Assembly (NCBI GenBank): GCA_958510825.1 | Contig: OY294046.1 | Coordinates: forward strand, 50,015,794 to 50,079,793 | Length of the DNA stretch: 64,000 bases | Origin: Brachypterus glaber | Taxonomy: Eukaryota; Arthropoda; Insecta; Coleoptera; Kateretidae | Direction: 5' to 3' | Shown: positions 21,815-31,879 of the stretch, in pieces | How positions within the stretch are numbered: the stretch's first letter is position 1 | How the letters are laid out: each line of letters starts with the position of its first letter | Translations under genes and position numbers: made by a program | Notes under the pieces: generated by a model | Databases searched by the model: none | What the model was told of the DNA's origin: nothing | The model's input: only the letters and a program-made list of their open reading frames with translations

Positions 21815-22901
21815 CACACATGCGGAATTTCCTAAATTCATGGCCAAAACCCTTAATAAGCTCCAATTTATACCAAAATTTGTATTTAGGGGTTTTTGGG
21901 GCTGCTGAATACAAATTTAACATTCAAATTAATTTTTACAAAATGGCGGATCCAATATGGCTGCCGCCTATATCAAAATTTGCAGATGGTGAATATCGAG
22001 GTGGGATAAGGGGGTAAAATGTGATAAAAAAATTTTTTTTAATATTTTTTTTCTTTTTGTTTTTCAAAAAAAAAATTTAAATATTTTTTTCAAAATAATT
22101 TTTGAAAAATTTTTGGTTTTTCAATTTTTTTTTATTAGTTCATTAATAAACCTAGACTTACCGGGGAAAGTATTATTTTGTTGGCAGTAGTATTTTTTTA
22201 CCTAAAACTAAATCTGCCTGTCTTAGGGCCACTTGCACCAACTTTTGATCCGGGATTATCTAGACTAAACCGAGTTTAAGTTAAAAATGCTGCGTTCTGA
22301 TTGGTTGACCGTCTATTTAATCCAAGTTTAAAGGTAATCCATCGTTGGTGCAAGTGGCCCTTAGACATTTCTTAGCTTTGGGGAGGGAGGGGCGGTGGAT
22401 ATTAGCAGCAAATTCTTGCTTCAATAATTAGAAAACACATTAATCTTCTGAGTGTAAAAAGTTGCTTAATGCTGATTAATCTGAAACTTTTTGCCAAGTC
22501 GTAATACAAGTTTTAAAAAAGGCAACCAAATTTACAGACTAAAACTTATGACTTCCCCTTTTAAACTCAATAATCAAAAACAATACTTTTTTGTAAAAAA
22601 TAAATAGGTACATACCTGCGGAATTTAAATCCATTTTAAAAAACTGATTAAAAAAAACAACAACTTTGATATTTATATTAAAAAAACTTGATTTTTGCGG
22701 GAAAAATAACGTTTCAGAATTAGTTTCTTAAACCCGATTTTTGAACTGGCATTTTCGTTTATTTGTTTTGATAGAAAAACGACTTTAGCACCATCTATTG
22801 GTACAGTTCACAGAGAAGATAAAAAACGATAGAGGCAACTATTTGAAGCAATTTCGCTTTCGAGGGTTTTGACCATGAATTTAGAAAATTCCGCCTGTGT
22901 G
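21815..22901. mobile_element. TIR element (~1.09 kb) with a nested MITE
   Basis: CACACATGCGGAATTTCCTA then AATTCATGGCCAAAACCC (21815-21852) is answered by GGGTTTTGACCATGAATTTA and GAAAATTCCGCCTGTGTG near 22864-22901. The 135-bp Harbinger-like MITE sits inside. The two frames reading NFLNSWPKP and NFLNSWSKP come from the inverted ends and are not genes. CAAAATGGCGGATCCAATAT near 21940 recalls the ATGGCGG words in foldback arms near 8370, which is weak evidence. Confidence 0.65.
22226..22360. mobile_element. PIF/Harbinger-like MITE, 135 bp (copy 2)
   Basis: GGGCCACTTGCACCAA at 22226 and TTGGTGCAAGTGGCCC ending 22360 bound a second copy of the element at 2500-2634, in opposite orientation and of identical length. 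TTA flanks both sides (22223-22225, 22361-22363). Internal phrases such as AATGCTGCGTTCTGATTGGT match the complement of copy 1. Confidence 0.9.
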
Positions 22902-22909
22902 GAATGGTA

Positions 22910-23600
22910 GCGTCCGTCATCATGGAATGCCTGCTTGGCATTAGACGAATACAAAGCATGCGCAAAACCAGGAAAGCCTGCATGCGCAGAGCTTAGTGAT
23001 AAATTGCAAAACCCAGCTTACTGCTGTTAACTGATGGTGAGGAAAAATATTTAATGACTAAATAGCCATTTTCGTTTTTGAATACATTATATATTTATGA
23101 GACGAGGTGTTGGTTAAATTCAATTATTATTTATAAGCGTAATTGCATAAATCTAGTTATTTAATAATTATAGCTCACACCTAAAAAAAATGTGTAGCTC
23201 TGTCAGAAAAGGGGTTGGTTCGTTTGTTACAGCTTACACTGTACATCATAGGGGTAAAGTTAGAGAATAATATTAAGATAAAATTATAAATTCATATGAT
23301 TAAAACCTTTTTTTTTACTGTTTTATATTTTTTCCTACGATCTAGTTATAGACTAAGAGCTGGCGGCCGCGAGGCTGGAATTTTGTGAGGTGGTTGGGGG
23401 GAGCATTAGGAAGTGTCATCTGCAAGGATTTTGCTCAAAACCGGTACAAACGTAAGACGACTCAAACATGCAAAAAATCCTGAAAAAAAAAATGATCGTA
23501 CCATCGGCTGAAAATTTGCCTGTTACCTGTTTGAAGGTCACAGATGATGTATGTAAGGCCCGGTACACACATTCGTTTTTTTTTTGATAATATGATGAAT
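22910..23600. other. Unassigned DNA
   Basis: Two GCATGCGC words near 22957 and 22982 flank an inverted CAGG..CCTG pair. A 64-codon minus-strand frame (23416-23610) has no recognisable feature. The phrase GGCCCGGTACACACATTCG near 23558 looks like a transposon tip but has no partner. Confidence 0.4.
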
Positions 23601-23607
23601 TTATGCA

Positions 23608-23789
23608 CACTGATAAAACATATTTCTCTCAAATAAACAATTTTGTCCCCATTAATAAATTATTTGAAAATTAAAATATTTATTTACATGAACTAAATAT
23701 TTATTTAACTCAAATAAAATTTATTACTCACAACTAAATAATTTAATTGGCCATATACAAATAAATCTAAATTATCTTTTTTATCAGTG
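23608..23789. mobile_element. MITE with CACTGATAAAA ends
   Basis: CACTGATAAAA at 23608 and TTTTATCAGTG ending 23789 bound 182 bp of AT-rich DNA with many TATTTA words (TTTATTTACATGAACTAAAT, TATTTATTTAACTC). TGCA or CA lies on either side. It is likely a Tc1/mariner-type or related MITE, with TIR of only about 11 bp. Confidence 0.6.
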
Positions 23790-24186
23790 CATATAGACAA
23801 GCGATTTAAAGCATCGATACTTCAACAGATTTCATCGGCTTAAAATTAATGAAACTATATGACTACAAAATCAGGCCCTTTTCTGGCGTCGGTACAAAAA
23901 AATGCTTTGTCGATAAATAACATAATAACAGCATGCTGACAACAAACATAATAAATTTATGCCTAACTCAAATTCGTATTATTAGTAATATTTTCCTTAG
24001 GAAAAATTAATTACAGTGGCATTCTGATTTATTTAGTTTTAACTTAAAAGGGTTAAGACAAATAATTACACAGTTGCCTGATGTGCTTCAATAAAGTTTA
24101 ATTAAAAGTTTTGGGCATATAAGATTCTTTCTGATTATAGTTGCTTAGCCCCTTTTAGGAACAAAATTTAAAAAAATCGATCAAAA

Positions 24187-24650
24187 AAATATTTTTATCC
24201 AACACCTTCACAGAAATACTTGTTTTGAACACTATATTAAATGTCAAAAGTGAGTTTTTTTCCACTAGTGACTAAAAAATTTTTCACCCACTCTTTTACG
24301 TATAGCTTTTGATCTCACCCAAAATTAGTTACATACCCTATTAATTAAGTATTATAACTATTCTATAAATAGAAGCACGTTAACTAAACCATAAAAATTA
24401 AAGAAAACCCCAAATTATTCTTTAGTTTTTGAATAAAATACTGTTTTATTAAAAATTCTGTCATCACCGCGTCCATTTTGACGTTTGTAAGAAATGTAAA
24501 ACTAGCAATTGTTTATTTTTAATTGGCATACTTAGGCCATGGCTACCTATTATTTTAGTATTAAGAAAACTTAATCTTAATATTTTTGACATAATTTTTT
24601 GCAAAATTATAGATTTTTATTTAAAAATAAAAGGTGTTGGATAAAATTAA
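24187..24650. mobile_element. TIR element with ATCCAACACCTT ends
   Basis: ATATTTTTATCCAACACCTT near 24190 is answered by AAGGTGTTGGATAAAATT near 24632. The interior is AT-rich without a coding frame. It directly abuts the hairpin element that follows. Confidence 0.6.
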
Positions 24651-24651
24651 A

Positions 24652-24738
24652 TTCTCAACTTGTGTATTAAGTGATTCTATCCACTTAAGAATATCAGCCC
24701 TTGCGTGGATAAAATGCTACTTAATACACTAGTTAAGA
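24652..24738. mobile_element. Hairpin MITE
   Basis: CTCAACTTGTGTATTAAGTG near 24653 pairs with CACTTAATACAC-like sequence (CTACTTAATACACTAGTTAA near 24716). TCTATCCAC and GTGGATAAAA pair closer to the centre. It is non-coding. Confidence 0.6.
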
Positions 24739-24739
24739 A

Positions 24740-25420
24740 AATAACTATTTAATGCTTAAGATGGGTCAATTAGTGGGGAATAAGCAAAGCAAAAACTTTT
24801 AAAATCAGTTCCCAGATTCCAAATTAGGATTCTGTAAGTCTCAATTAGATTAAAACTTAGGTAGTTCCCGCATGGCATTGGACTAACAGAAAAAACAATA
24901 CTGACAGGTTTAAAATCTCCAGTTTCAGCGAAAAAACACAACTCCGCCGGATCGGCCGATGTTACTAGATTTGAAAAAAATACACTTTCCAAAATCAGAA
25001 CTTGTCCACACAAAAAACAAAAATCGAACTGTTTCTCCTCCAAGTTTTAAATAAATAAATGATAATAGCAAATTTTCGCTGCTTCAATTATGCCTATATT
25101 TTCCTTATATACACTGAAGGAGATTTTCACACAATCTTCTGTCAGATACGTCCAAATACAGTATTACTTACAGCAATAACTCTGTATTTAAAGGTTTAAA
25201 GATTGTCTCCAGTTTTGAAATTTATAGCGCTTAAACGTAAATATATTTTGTTGCTTTCTCGCCGTGCCGCGATCATAATTTATAACAATTGTTGTCGAAC
25301 ACGATTTTAAATGCATTCTAGAGTAATTTTTCTCCTGTTTGCATTCGGGTTAATCTATGATTACATTCTTCTTTTTCTCTTTCTTTTAACAATTTAATGA
25401 ATTCCATTTTTGGGCATAAC
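24740..25420. other. Unassigned DNA with an unrecognised 95-codon frame
   Basis: The minus-strand frame 24756-25043 starts MEEKQFDFCFLCGQVLILES. It has several cysteines and phenylalanines but no domain I recognise, no visible splice context and no repeat copies here. I leave it uncalled as a gene. The remainder has no feature. Confidence 0.35.
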
Positions 25421-25421
25421 G

Positions 25422-25522
<101 letters not shown>

Positions 25523-25779
25523 TCAATTGACCAGCTCTCTGCTCTCTTGTTAGTTGTTTCCAGTGTCCAAGTACTAATCGGATATGTATCCTGACTTGCT
25601 CACTATCACTGACAACTTACTGTTGTAGTAACTTCCACGCTAGTATAAAAATAGTACATTAAAGTACTAGTTTCATACAAGTTTAGAAAACGAGCCGCTT
25701 GCGTCATACAGACAGAGCGATACACCTGTTTTAAATCCCTTACTTTTTTCTATTTCTGTCTGCTAACCTCCAGTTTAAA

Positions 25780-26064
25780 CCAGCACCCATTTAAAGATAG
25801 TTATCTATCTCAGGGACAATGTCCTGTCTTCTCACAAAAAAGACTGCGATTTTTAGGTTCATCATCAGTGCAACCTAGCGATTTAGTCGAACTTTCATTG
25901 GGGCAGATCATCGCCTTTTTAGATGCCTGCCCCCATGGAATATCATCCTAATCAAATGATGTGTCTACTAGATGACTGCGGCATGCACAATGGATCTCAG
26001 GTCTGAGTGCCGTGGCTATTACTTGGTAATAACCACACCGCTTCTGATGATGATGATGATGATG
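25780..26064 (+). mobile_element. Probable non-LTR retrotransposon 3' UTR with (GAT)n tail
   Basis: This is a GC-richer block (GACAATGTCCTGTCTTCTCA, GGTTCATCATCAGTGCAACC, GGATCTCAGGTCTGAGTGCC, GGCTATTACTTGGTAATAAC). It ends in CTTCTGATGATGATGATGAT, a short tandem tail like that of R1/I-type LINEs. GATAGT occurs just before (25796) and just after (26064) the block and might be a target duplication. No coding sequence remains. Confidence 0.45.
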
Positions 26065-26069
26065 GATAG

Positions 26070-27290
26070 TCGTCCCCTGGGACTTGTTATATAGTATAGT
26101 ATATAGTATTCCTTAATATCTATTAAACCCAGAGCATTAAAACTAAAATAAGTTCCGAAAATACTGCCAACATTCAGAAAAGAACAACACTACCTATACT
26201 CTGTCCAGTTATGCAAGCTACTAAGGGACGCGGTCCGTTTTACACCACAGAGCGCATAGCATAATTATGCATAAATCGTAGTGTATCAAAAATTTAACCG
26301 ATGACGGTACTGTTTTTTCTGGAAAGCGCCTATCCAAAGACTCGCATAACAAGCATAGTACATAAGAATGCGATACCAGGATTGGCTTGATGTGTCGTCA
26401 TATATCTTATAATGGTTGTTATTCGAGAAAAAATGTCACAATGTTTTATATGTTAAAAAGTACGAGTTTTTAACCAATGATGTAGCTTAAAAATCGCGGG
26501 AATTTTAAACTAATATCTTGCATAATTGGACGGACTATAGAAAACTAGCTGCTACCTATATATTTAAGAAGTTTGTTTATTTTTGCCTAAGGTTGGAAAT
26601 ATCCCGGTATTAACTCTAACCATGTTGTTGAAGAAGGTTAGCTTTATAACTGGTAAATACCGCATAAAAGGGCTTTTACACGAGATTTAAATACCCTATT
26701 AATAAATATATTTACTCTATAGTAAAATAGTCAAATATCATGTAAATTAAATTAAATTAAATAAATATTATAGCTATAACTGTCACACTGTAACTAGGTA
26801 AATTTAAAAATGATATTTTAAATGCATTTAATACATCATATGCTCTCGTTTCACAGGGATTATTACTGGGACACTTCATCCTGTTTAATCAAGTGTAAAA
26901 CTGAACCTTCTTTAAAAAATTACATCTAACCTTCGTTTAATTGATGACAATGCTGAAATAACGATTCAAGTCACAAAACCACGACTCGCAAAGCATGGTA
27001 CATAATTCCTTTTTGCATTAAACCTTGTATTTATAAACCACGATTTATTCTACTCCGTTACACGTTTACACGCTAATTAAAACAATGCCAAATCGATCAT
27101 TTATTAATCCTTTAAGTCAATATATTGGTTTATGGCTAAGAACTCGCAATTTATTTGCGATATTTATATAACATAAATTGGTTGATTTGCAGCGATTTTT
27201 TAACGTACCAGTCTTGCGTCTTCTAAATTCAACTGCAATAATTTCACTGCTCTATATAAAAAGATTTTTTTTATTTGCCGGGGAGCTTTT
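26070..27290. other. Unassigned DNA
   Basis: No gene is recognisable. Base composition is close to the surroundings, and an AAATTAAATTAAATTAAAT run lies near 26744. Nothing else can be supported. Confidence 0.5.
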
Positions 27291-27663
27291 AGTTTCGTCT
27301 GGCTATATTTGATGCTCTGATTTCGGAACCTTTTTCCGTTTTTCTGGATCAGCTCTATTTTTTTGAGGTATATATACATATATATAAATAATAATAATAA
27401 TAATATTTATTGCATAGAAAGAACTTACATAATATATACATGGTAATCATTTGCAAATAAATATGCTAAAAACACAGAAATGTAATAAAACATTTGAGCA
27501 TGCCTTTAAAATATTTTCTAAAACTAAAATCAATATTTTCAAAATTTATAAAAATACGAGGTAAGTATATAATATATAATTAATAAATATATAATTGATA
27601 AAAAGGTATAGAGGTAAGTATTGATAATTTTCGATACAATGATAAACAAAAACACGTTACAAC

Positions 27664-27734
<71 letters not shown>

Positions 27735-28133
27735 TAAGGTCTAATTAATTTATTTTTTGTATGTGTTAGTGTTTCTCTCTCTCTCTCCCTCTCTCCGTAA
27801 AATCTCCGTTACTGGATTCAATCTGAAACCTTTTTTATTTTTACAAACCTCATATATTTGTTAGTGTTTATTATAAAAATCAGAGCCATATTCCTAGTAT
27901 TTATACAAAATTTTCATGAAAGTATAGCGAAAAAATACGAAAGAATCTGATTTTTTGAATTAGAATAAAGATATCTGAAATCCGCCACAAGTAAAAATTA
28001 ATTATACCTTAATTTGTTTACTACAACTATAGACAAAAAAAACACTGTGCGCTATATCCCAAAAAAAAGAGCTGATCGAGAAAAACGGAAAATGGTTCCG
28101 AAATCAGCGCATCAAATATAGCCAGACGCAACT
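27291..28133. mobile_element. TIR element (~843 bp) filled with AT repeats
   Basis: Inverted ends of about 70 bp share CGTCTGGCTATATTTGATGC, CTGATTTCGGAACC, TTTTCCGTTTTTCT and GATCAGCTCT (27296-27360 against 28066-28129). The interior contains an (AAT)n run followed by ATATTTATTGCATAGAAAG (27390-27421). On the minus strand this resembles a LINE or SINE tail (AATAAATATTATTATT). The interior also holds the (AT)n microsatellite and a (TC)n run. Confidence 0.8.
27666..27731. repeat. (AT)n microsatellite
   Basis: There are about 33 uninterrupted AT units. A (TC)n tract with one CCC break follows at 27773-27796. Confidence 0.97.
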
Positions 28134-28223
28134 TAAATGGTGTCGGAAAATTTTTGTTGCGCATTGTTTTTAATCCCTGCTGTCATCAATTTTATCTCCA
28201 ATTTAATTCAAATTACTGATCTG

Positions 28224-28444
28224 ATATAAAGAACTTTCACTTTCGGGTTTAGACCGTGTTAATGGATTTTCACTTTCCGACGTTTCGTCACTTACTACTA
28301 GAGATATCTTCAGGGATTAATCTGAAACTAAGTTTCGAATCAACTTGTGTCACTATTTATGACGAGTTATGGTTATTCACCCGTGACGAGCTTTTTCCTA
28401 TCAAAGACTTCCATATTGCAGGTAAGTGGTAACCAGTGTCCCGA
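28224..28444 (-). repeat. Left inverted copy of the Penelope 3' terminus
   Basis: This 221-bp segment runs up to the assembly gap. It repeats, in reverse, the last ~28 codons of the element's frame plus its 3' UTR. Because it meets the Ns exactly where the match is still ongoing, the inverted copy may be longer than seen. Confidence 0.93.
28272..28317 (-). ncRNA. Hammerhead-like motif, left terminal copy
   Basis: On the minus strand this reads CCCTGAAGATATCTCTAGTA then GTAAGTGACGAAACGTCGGA. The first core box CTGAAGA is intact and GAAACGTC follows, but stem II has two mismatches (ATCTC against GTGAC). The right copy shows the reverse pattern, with a good stem and a damaged box. Together they suggest an ancestral CTGAAGA-T-GTCTC..GAGAC-GAAACGTC ribozyme. 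Confidence 0.55.
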
Positions 28445-28644
28445 NNNNNNNNNNNNNNNNNNNNNNNNNNNNNNNNNNNNNNNNNNNNNNNNNNNNNNNN
28501 NNNNNNNNNNNNNNNNNNNNNNNNNNNNNNNNNNNNNNNNNNNNNNNNNNNNNNNNNNNNNNNNNNNNNNNNNNNNNNNNNNNNNNNNNNNNNNNNNNNN
28601 NNNNNNNNNNNNNNNNNNNNNNNNNNNNNNNNNNNNNNNNNNNN
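28445..28644. other. Assembly gap of 200 N
   Basis: Exactly 200 unknown bases, probably an arbitrary placeholder, lie inside the Penelope-like element. They replace the N-terminal half of the polyprotein, including RT motif A. Confidence 0.99.
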
Positions 28645-29803
28645 ACGAGACCTACTTACAACTGGAAATCTTGACCCTAAGTTATGTAAATTATTTGAAG
28701 CTTGTCTGACATCTACATATTTTCTGCTACAGGGAGAGTTCTATGAACAAGTGTCAGGCGCCGCAATGGGATCCCCATTATCACCCCCTGCGGCCAATGC
28801 TTTCATGAAATATTTTGAGAAAAAAGCTATTGAGTCATTTCCATTAAAACCTAAAATTTGGCGCAGATACGTAGACGATGTCTATGCTATTTGGCCCCAT
28901 GGCATGGAAAGCCTTCAAGGTTTTCTAAAACACCTCAATTCCCAACATAAATCTATACGGTTTACGATGGAAATTGAGAACAACGGATCACTTCCCTTTT
29001 TGGACGTTTTGGTTTACAAAACGGAAAATGGCTCAATAGGACACTCGGTATACAGGAAGAAAACCCACACTGACAGATACCTAAACGCATTTTCACATCA
29101 CCATCCCTCTCAAAAACGCTCGGTAGTTAATTCACTTGTTCATAGGGCTTTCATGATTTCAGACAAGAATTCCCTAGACACAGAACTCCTTAAACTAACC
29201 AAAGCCTTGACCATGAACGGTTATACCAAAAAAGACATTAATAAGACCATATACAAATACAGAAATCCCAGACCCAAACAACAGGACAATAGTGACAATG
29301 ACAGACAGACACAAGTTATACTTCCCTATGTAAGCGGTATCACGGATAAAATAGGTAAACTTTTGAAAAAGTCAAATATTAAGCCTATATTTCGGTCCAA
29401 CCAAAAATTAGGTCAATGTTTGACTTCAACAAAAGACAAAATACCCCTGAGTTCAGAAGGCGTGTATAAAATACCCTGCTCCTGTGGTACGGTTTACATA
29501 GGTGAAACTAAGAGAAAAATTTCTACAAGACTTCAAGAGCATGAGCGCAATATAAGAAAGAAACAAATTTCCTTATCGGCAGTAGCCGAACATGTACATG
29601 AAACAGGTCATAAAATCAATTTGTCTGAAACAAAACAAATATTAACAGAAAACAGAAAAATGCCAAGGAAGATACGGGAATCGATAGAAATCATCAAGCA
29701 TCCTAACAATATCAATCGGGACACTGGTTACCACTTACCTGCAATATGGAAGTCTTTGATAGGAAAAAGCTCGTCACGGGTGAATAACCACAACTCGTCA
29801 TAA
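28645..29803 (+). CDS. Penelope-like polyprotein: reverse transcriptase + GIY-YIG endonuclease (5' part in gap)
   Basis: The frame is open from the gap to TAA at 29801-29803, with 385 visible residues. RT motif B appears as GAAMGSPLSPPAANAF. Motif C is RRYVDDVYAIW, with the two catalytic aspartates at 28874-28879. Motif D is LPFLDVLV, and the thumb-like KKTHTDRYLNAFSHHHPSQK is typical of the family. A GIY-YIG nuclease follows: GVYKIPCSCGTVYIGET (29459-29509), then the arginine and glutamate of KISTRLQEHER, and HVHETGHKI. RT motif A must lie in the unseen part. In this family the RT copies RNA at nicked DNA and the GIY-YIG domain makes the nick. The last residues (NRDTGYHLPAIWKSL) overlap the terminal inverted repeat. 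No internal stop or frameshift is visible in the sequenced part, so the copy may be recent. The start codon is not visible. Confidence 0.93.
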
Positions 29804-29842
29804 ATAGTGACACAAGTTGATTCGAAACTTAGTTTCAGATTA

Positions 29843-29884
29843 ATCCCTAAAGATGTCTCTAGTAGTAAGAGACGAAACGTCGGA
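29843..29884 (+). ncRNA. Hammerhead-like motif, right terminal copy
   Basis: It reads TCCCTAAAGATGTCTCTAGT then AGTAAGAGACGAAACGTCGG. Stem II is perfect: GTCTC (29855-29859) pairs with GAGAC (29869-29873). GAAACGTC follows, and stem I can pair TCC with GGA. The first box is CTAAAGA instead of CTGAAGA, a change at an invariant G that should block cleavage. It lies about 85 bp from the end of the inverted repeat. Confidence 0.55.
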
Positions 29885-30008
29885 AAGTGAAAATCCATTA
29901 ACACGGTCTAAACCCGAAAGTGAAAGTTCTTTATATCTTAATGGCCGTGAAAGCTTAAAATCTAAAATACTGATCTGATGTCTGGGTAGCGATTCACATT
30001 TTATGCAG

Positions 30009-30893
30009 AGCGTGTCAACCCCCCCTTAACTTTTGAACGGCTCAATATATCAACTTGGACTTTAAAAAACTTAAATAACATAACACAAATAATTTTTTAG
30101 TACATATTTGATATGCTTAGGGGGCACAATGTTGACAGGAGGGCAAGGGGGACATTTTTTTAAATGTATGATACATCATTTTAAAGCTTATAAAATTCTC
30201 TATTCAAGTATATAATTTTTAACCTTAAACCTTTTTTAAGGATTTAATTGTTCAATTTTTTTTTCTAAAAAATGGGATTTTTTAACTTTTTTATTTTGTA
30301 AAATTTTATTTATATCATTCAAAAAGTTTTAAAGTATAATTGATTTATTTGAATTTGCATCATAAAATAAACCTTTTTCAAAAAAAAAAATTGATTCTTT
30401 TAACGAAATTTTGACGAAAATTCCCATTTTTATCTCTTTTTTAAACTCTCAGAAATTGCTCCGAAAAAATAAAAAAATATGTGGGAAAACGTTTTTTTTT
30501 TTTGGTAAAATTTTATTTATATTATTCAAAAAGTTTAAAGTATAATTGATTTATTTGCATCATGAAATAAACATTTTTCAAAAAAAAAATGATTTTTTTA
30601 ACGAAATTTTGACGAAAATTCCCATTTTTAACTCTATTTTAAACTCCCAGAAATTGCTCCGAACAAATAAAAAAATATGTGGGAGAAAAGAGAATTTTAT
30701 AAGCTTTCAAATGATGTGTCACACGACCCCCCTTTCTAATAAAAAATATCCCTCCTTACACCGCTCTCCAAGGTGCCCCCTAAGCATACCAAATATGCAT
30801 CAACAAATTATTTGGGTCATGTTAAGTGTTCCAAATTTGAAATTGATATCTTAAGCCGTTCAAAATTTAAAGGTTGGCGGACTTTTGACACGC
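30009..30893. mobile_element. TIR element with AGCGTGTCAA ends and an internal tandem repeat
   Basis: Arms of about 200 bp are inverted copies: AGCGTGTCAACCCCCC, TGAACGGCTCAATATATCAA and ATATTTGATATGCTTAGGGG on the left, with matching complements at 30690-30893. Between them a ~212-bp unit occurs twice (ATTTTATTTATATCATTCAA at 30302 and ATTTTATTTATATTATTCAA near 30510, then GACGAAAATTCCCATTTTT in both). A 102-codon frame at 30546-30854 crosses repeat and arm and is not a gene. Confidence 0.82.
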
Positions 30894-30899
30894 TGTGTA

Positions 30900-31728
30900 T
30901 GATGTACTGTTATCACATCACGGCACCTGATCACTAGTGGACGTTCGCTAGCCGGTGAGGTTACCACATCATGCCCACATGAAATGTGGATTAAATTTAA
31001 ATGAACGGAGACCCAAACTAGAGATAAGAAAACAAACTTTTTTAAACCAGGAAAGAACTAAACACATAGTTGGTCTAGGAATCAGTTAGTACTTATATGT
31101 ATCGTCATGACCGAATTGAAATCTGTGCATCTCTCTCTGAGAAAGAGAGAGAGAAAGAGACAGATGCAAACTTTTGACCAATCAGAAGATTATTTACAAA
31201 TCTGCATGGGATGTCAAAAATTTTAACTTAATGACAATTTTTACTTTAATATTAAAAACAAAATTTTTAGTTCATGTGGTTTCTTTAAAGAAAATTAAAA
31301 ACAAATGAACCTACAGAATGATTCCTCAGATTTTTGAAAAAATATAAATTTAAACTTACTGGTGATTATATTTATAGTAAATATATGTGAATTGGGTCCA
31401 AATAAACACAATTTTTTGAGTTACGAGCTTCTCTGGGCTTCTACGACACCTATGTGTCACAATTAAGGAGTGTACCAGTAATACCAACCACACTTTTCTA
31501 AAGCGTAATGCTACAAAAATGTTTCTGTATAAATATTGAATAAAAATGGTATTTTTAAAATCTTCCATATGTTCGTTGTTTTTTAGACGATTTTAATGTT
31601 CTTCTTCATGAGGGTCAGATCTATGCAGACACAATAGATCTATATAATGAAAAAGTAATAGAATGTCAACTACACTAAACTAAAATAGGACAAAGCAGAT
31701 GAAACTACCTCTAGGATAATTAGACAAT
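30900..31728. other. Unassigned DNA
   Basis: A CTCTCTCTGAGAAAGAGAGA hairpin lies near 31131. A 70-codon minus-strand frame (31356-31568) is unrecognised. There is no other support. Confidence 0.45.
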
Positions 31729-31879
31729 CAGGCCTATTCACATGTACCATTGAGATTGAAATGTGTGGCAATATTGACGAAAATTGCAAGGTCATTTACG
31801 TCAACTGTATTAAAATTGCATGGTATTGTAATTTTTGTCAATATTGAATAGATTTCAATGATACATGTGAATAGGCCTG
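31729..31879. mobile_element. Palindromic MITE with CAGGCCTATTCACATGTA ends
   Basis: CAGGCCTATTCACATGTACC at 31729 faces TACATGTGAATAGGCCTG ending 31879. The inner arms (TTGAGATTGAAATGTGTGGC, CAATATTGACGAAAATTGCA) also pair, so the 151-bp element is almost one hairpin. AAT lies directly outside both ends and may be the target duplication. Confidence 0.85.

Larger units (their letters stand above)
28226..29967 (+). mobile_element. Penelope-like element with inverted terminal copies
   Basis: A 221-bp segment at 28224-28444 is the inverted copy of 29716-29936. The element is flanked by the perfect 12-bp duplication TACTGATCTGAT (28214-28225 and 29968-29979). About 30 bp beyond the right inverted repeat belong to the element, an asymmetric extension known from Penelope-like elements. 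The gap at 28445-28644 hides the upstream body, so the true length is unknown. An inverted, partial copy at the 5' side is a familiar Penelope end structure. Conserved coding and a perfect target duplication suggest a fairly young insertion. Confidence 0.92.

Noticed and set aside
24756..25043. 95-codon minus-strand gene
   Set aside because: It is the longest unassigned frame, but no family resemblance, codon signal or splice context can be shown.
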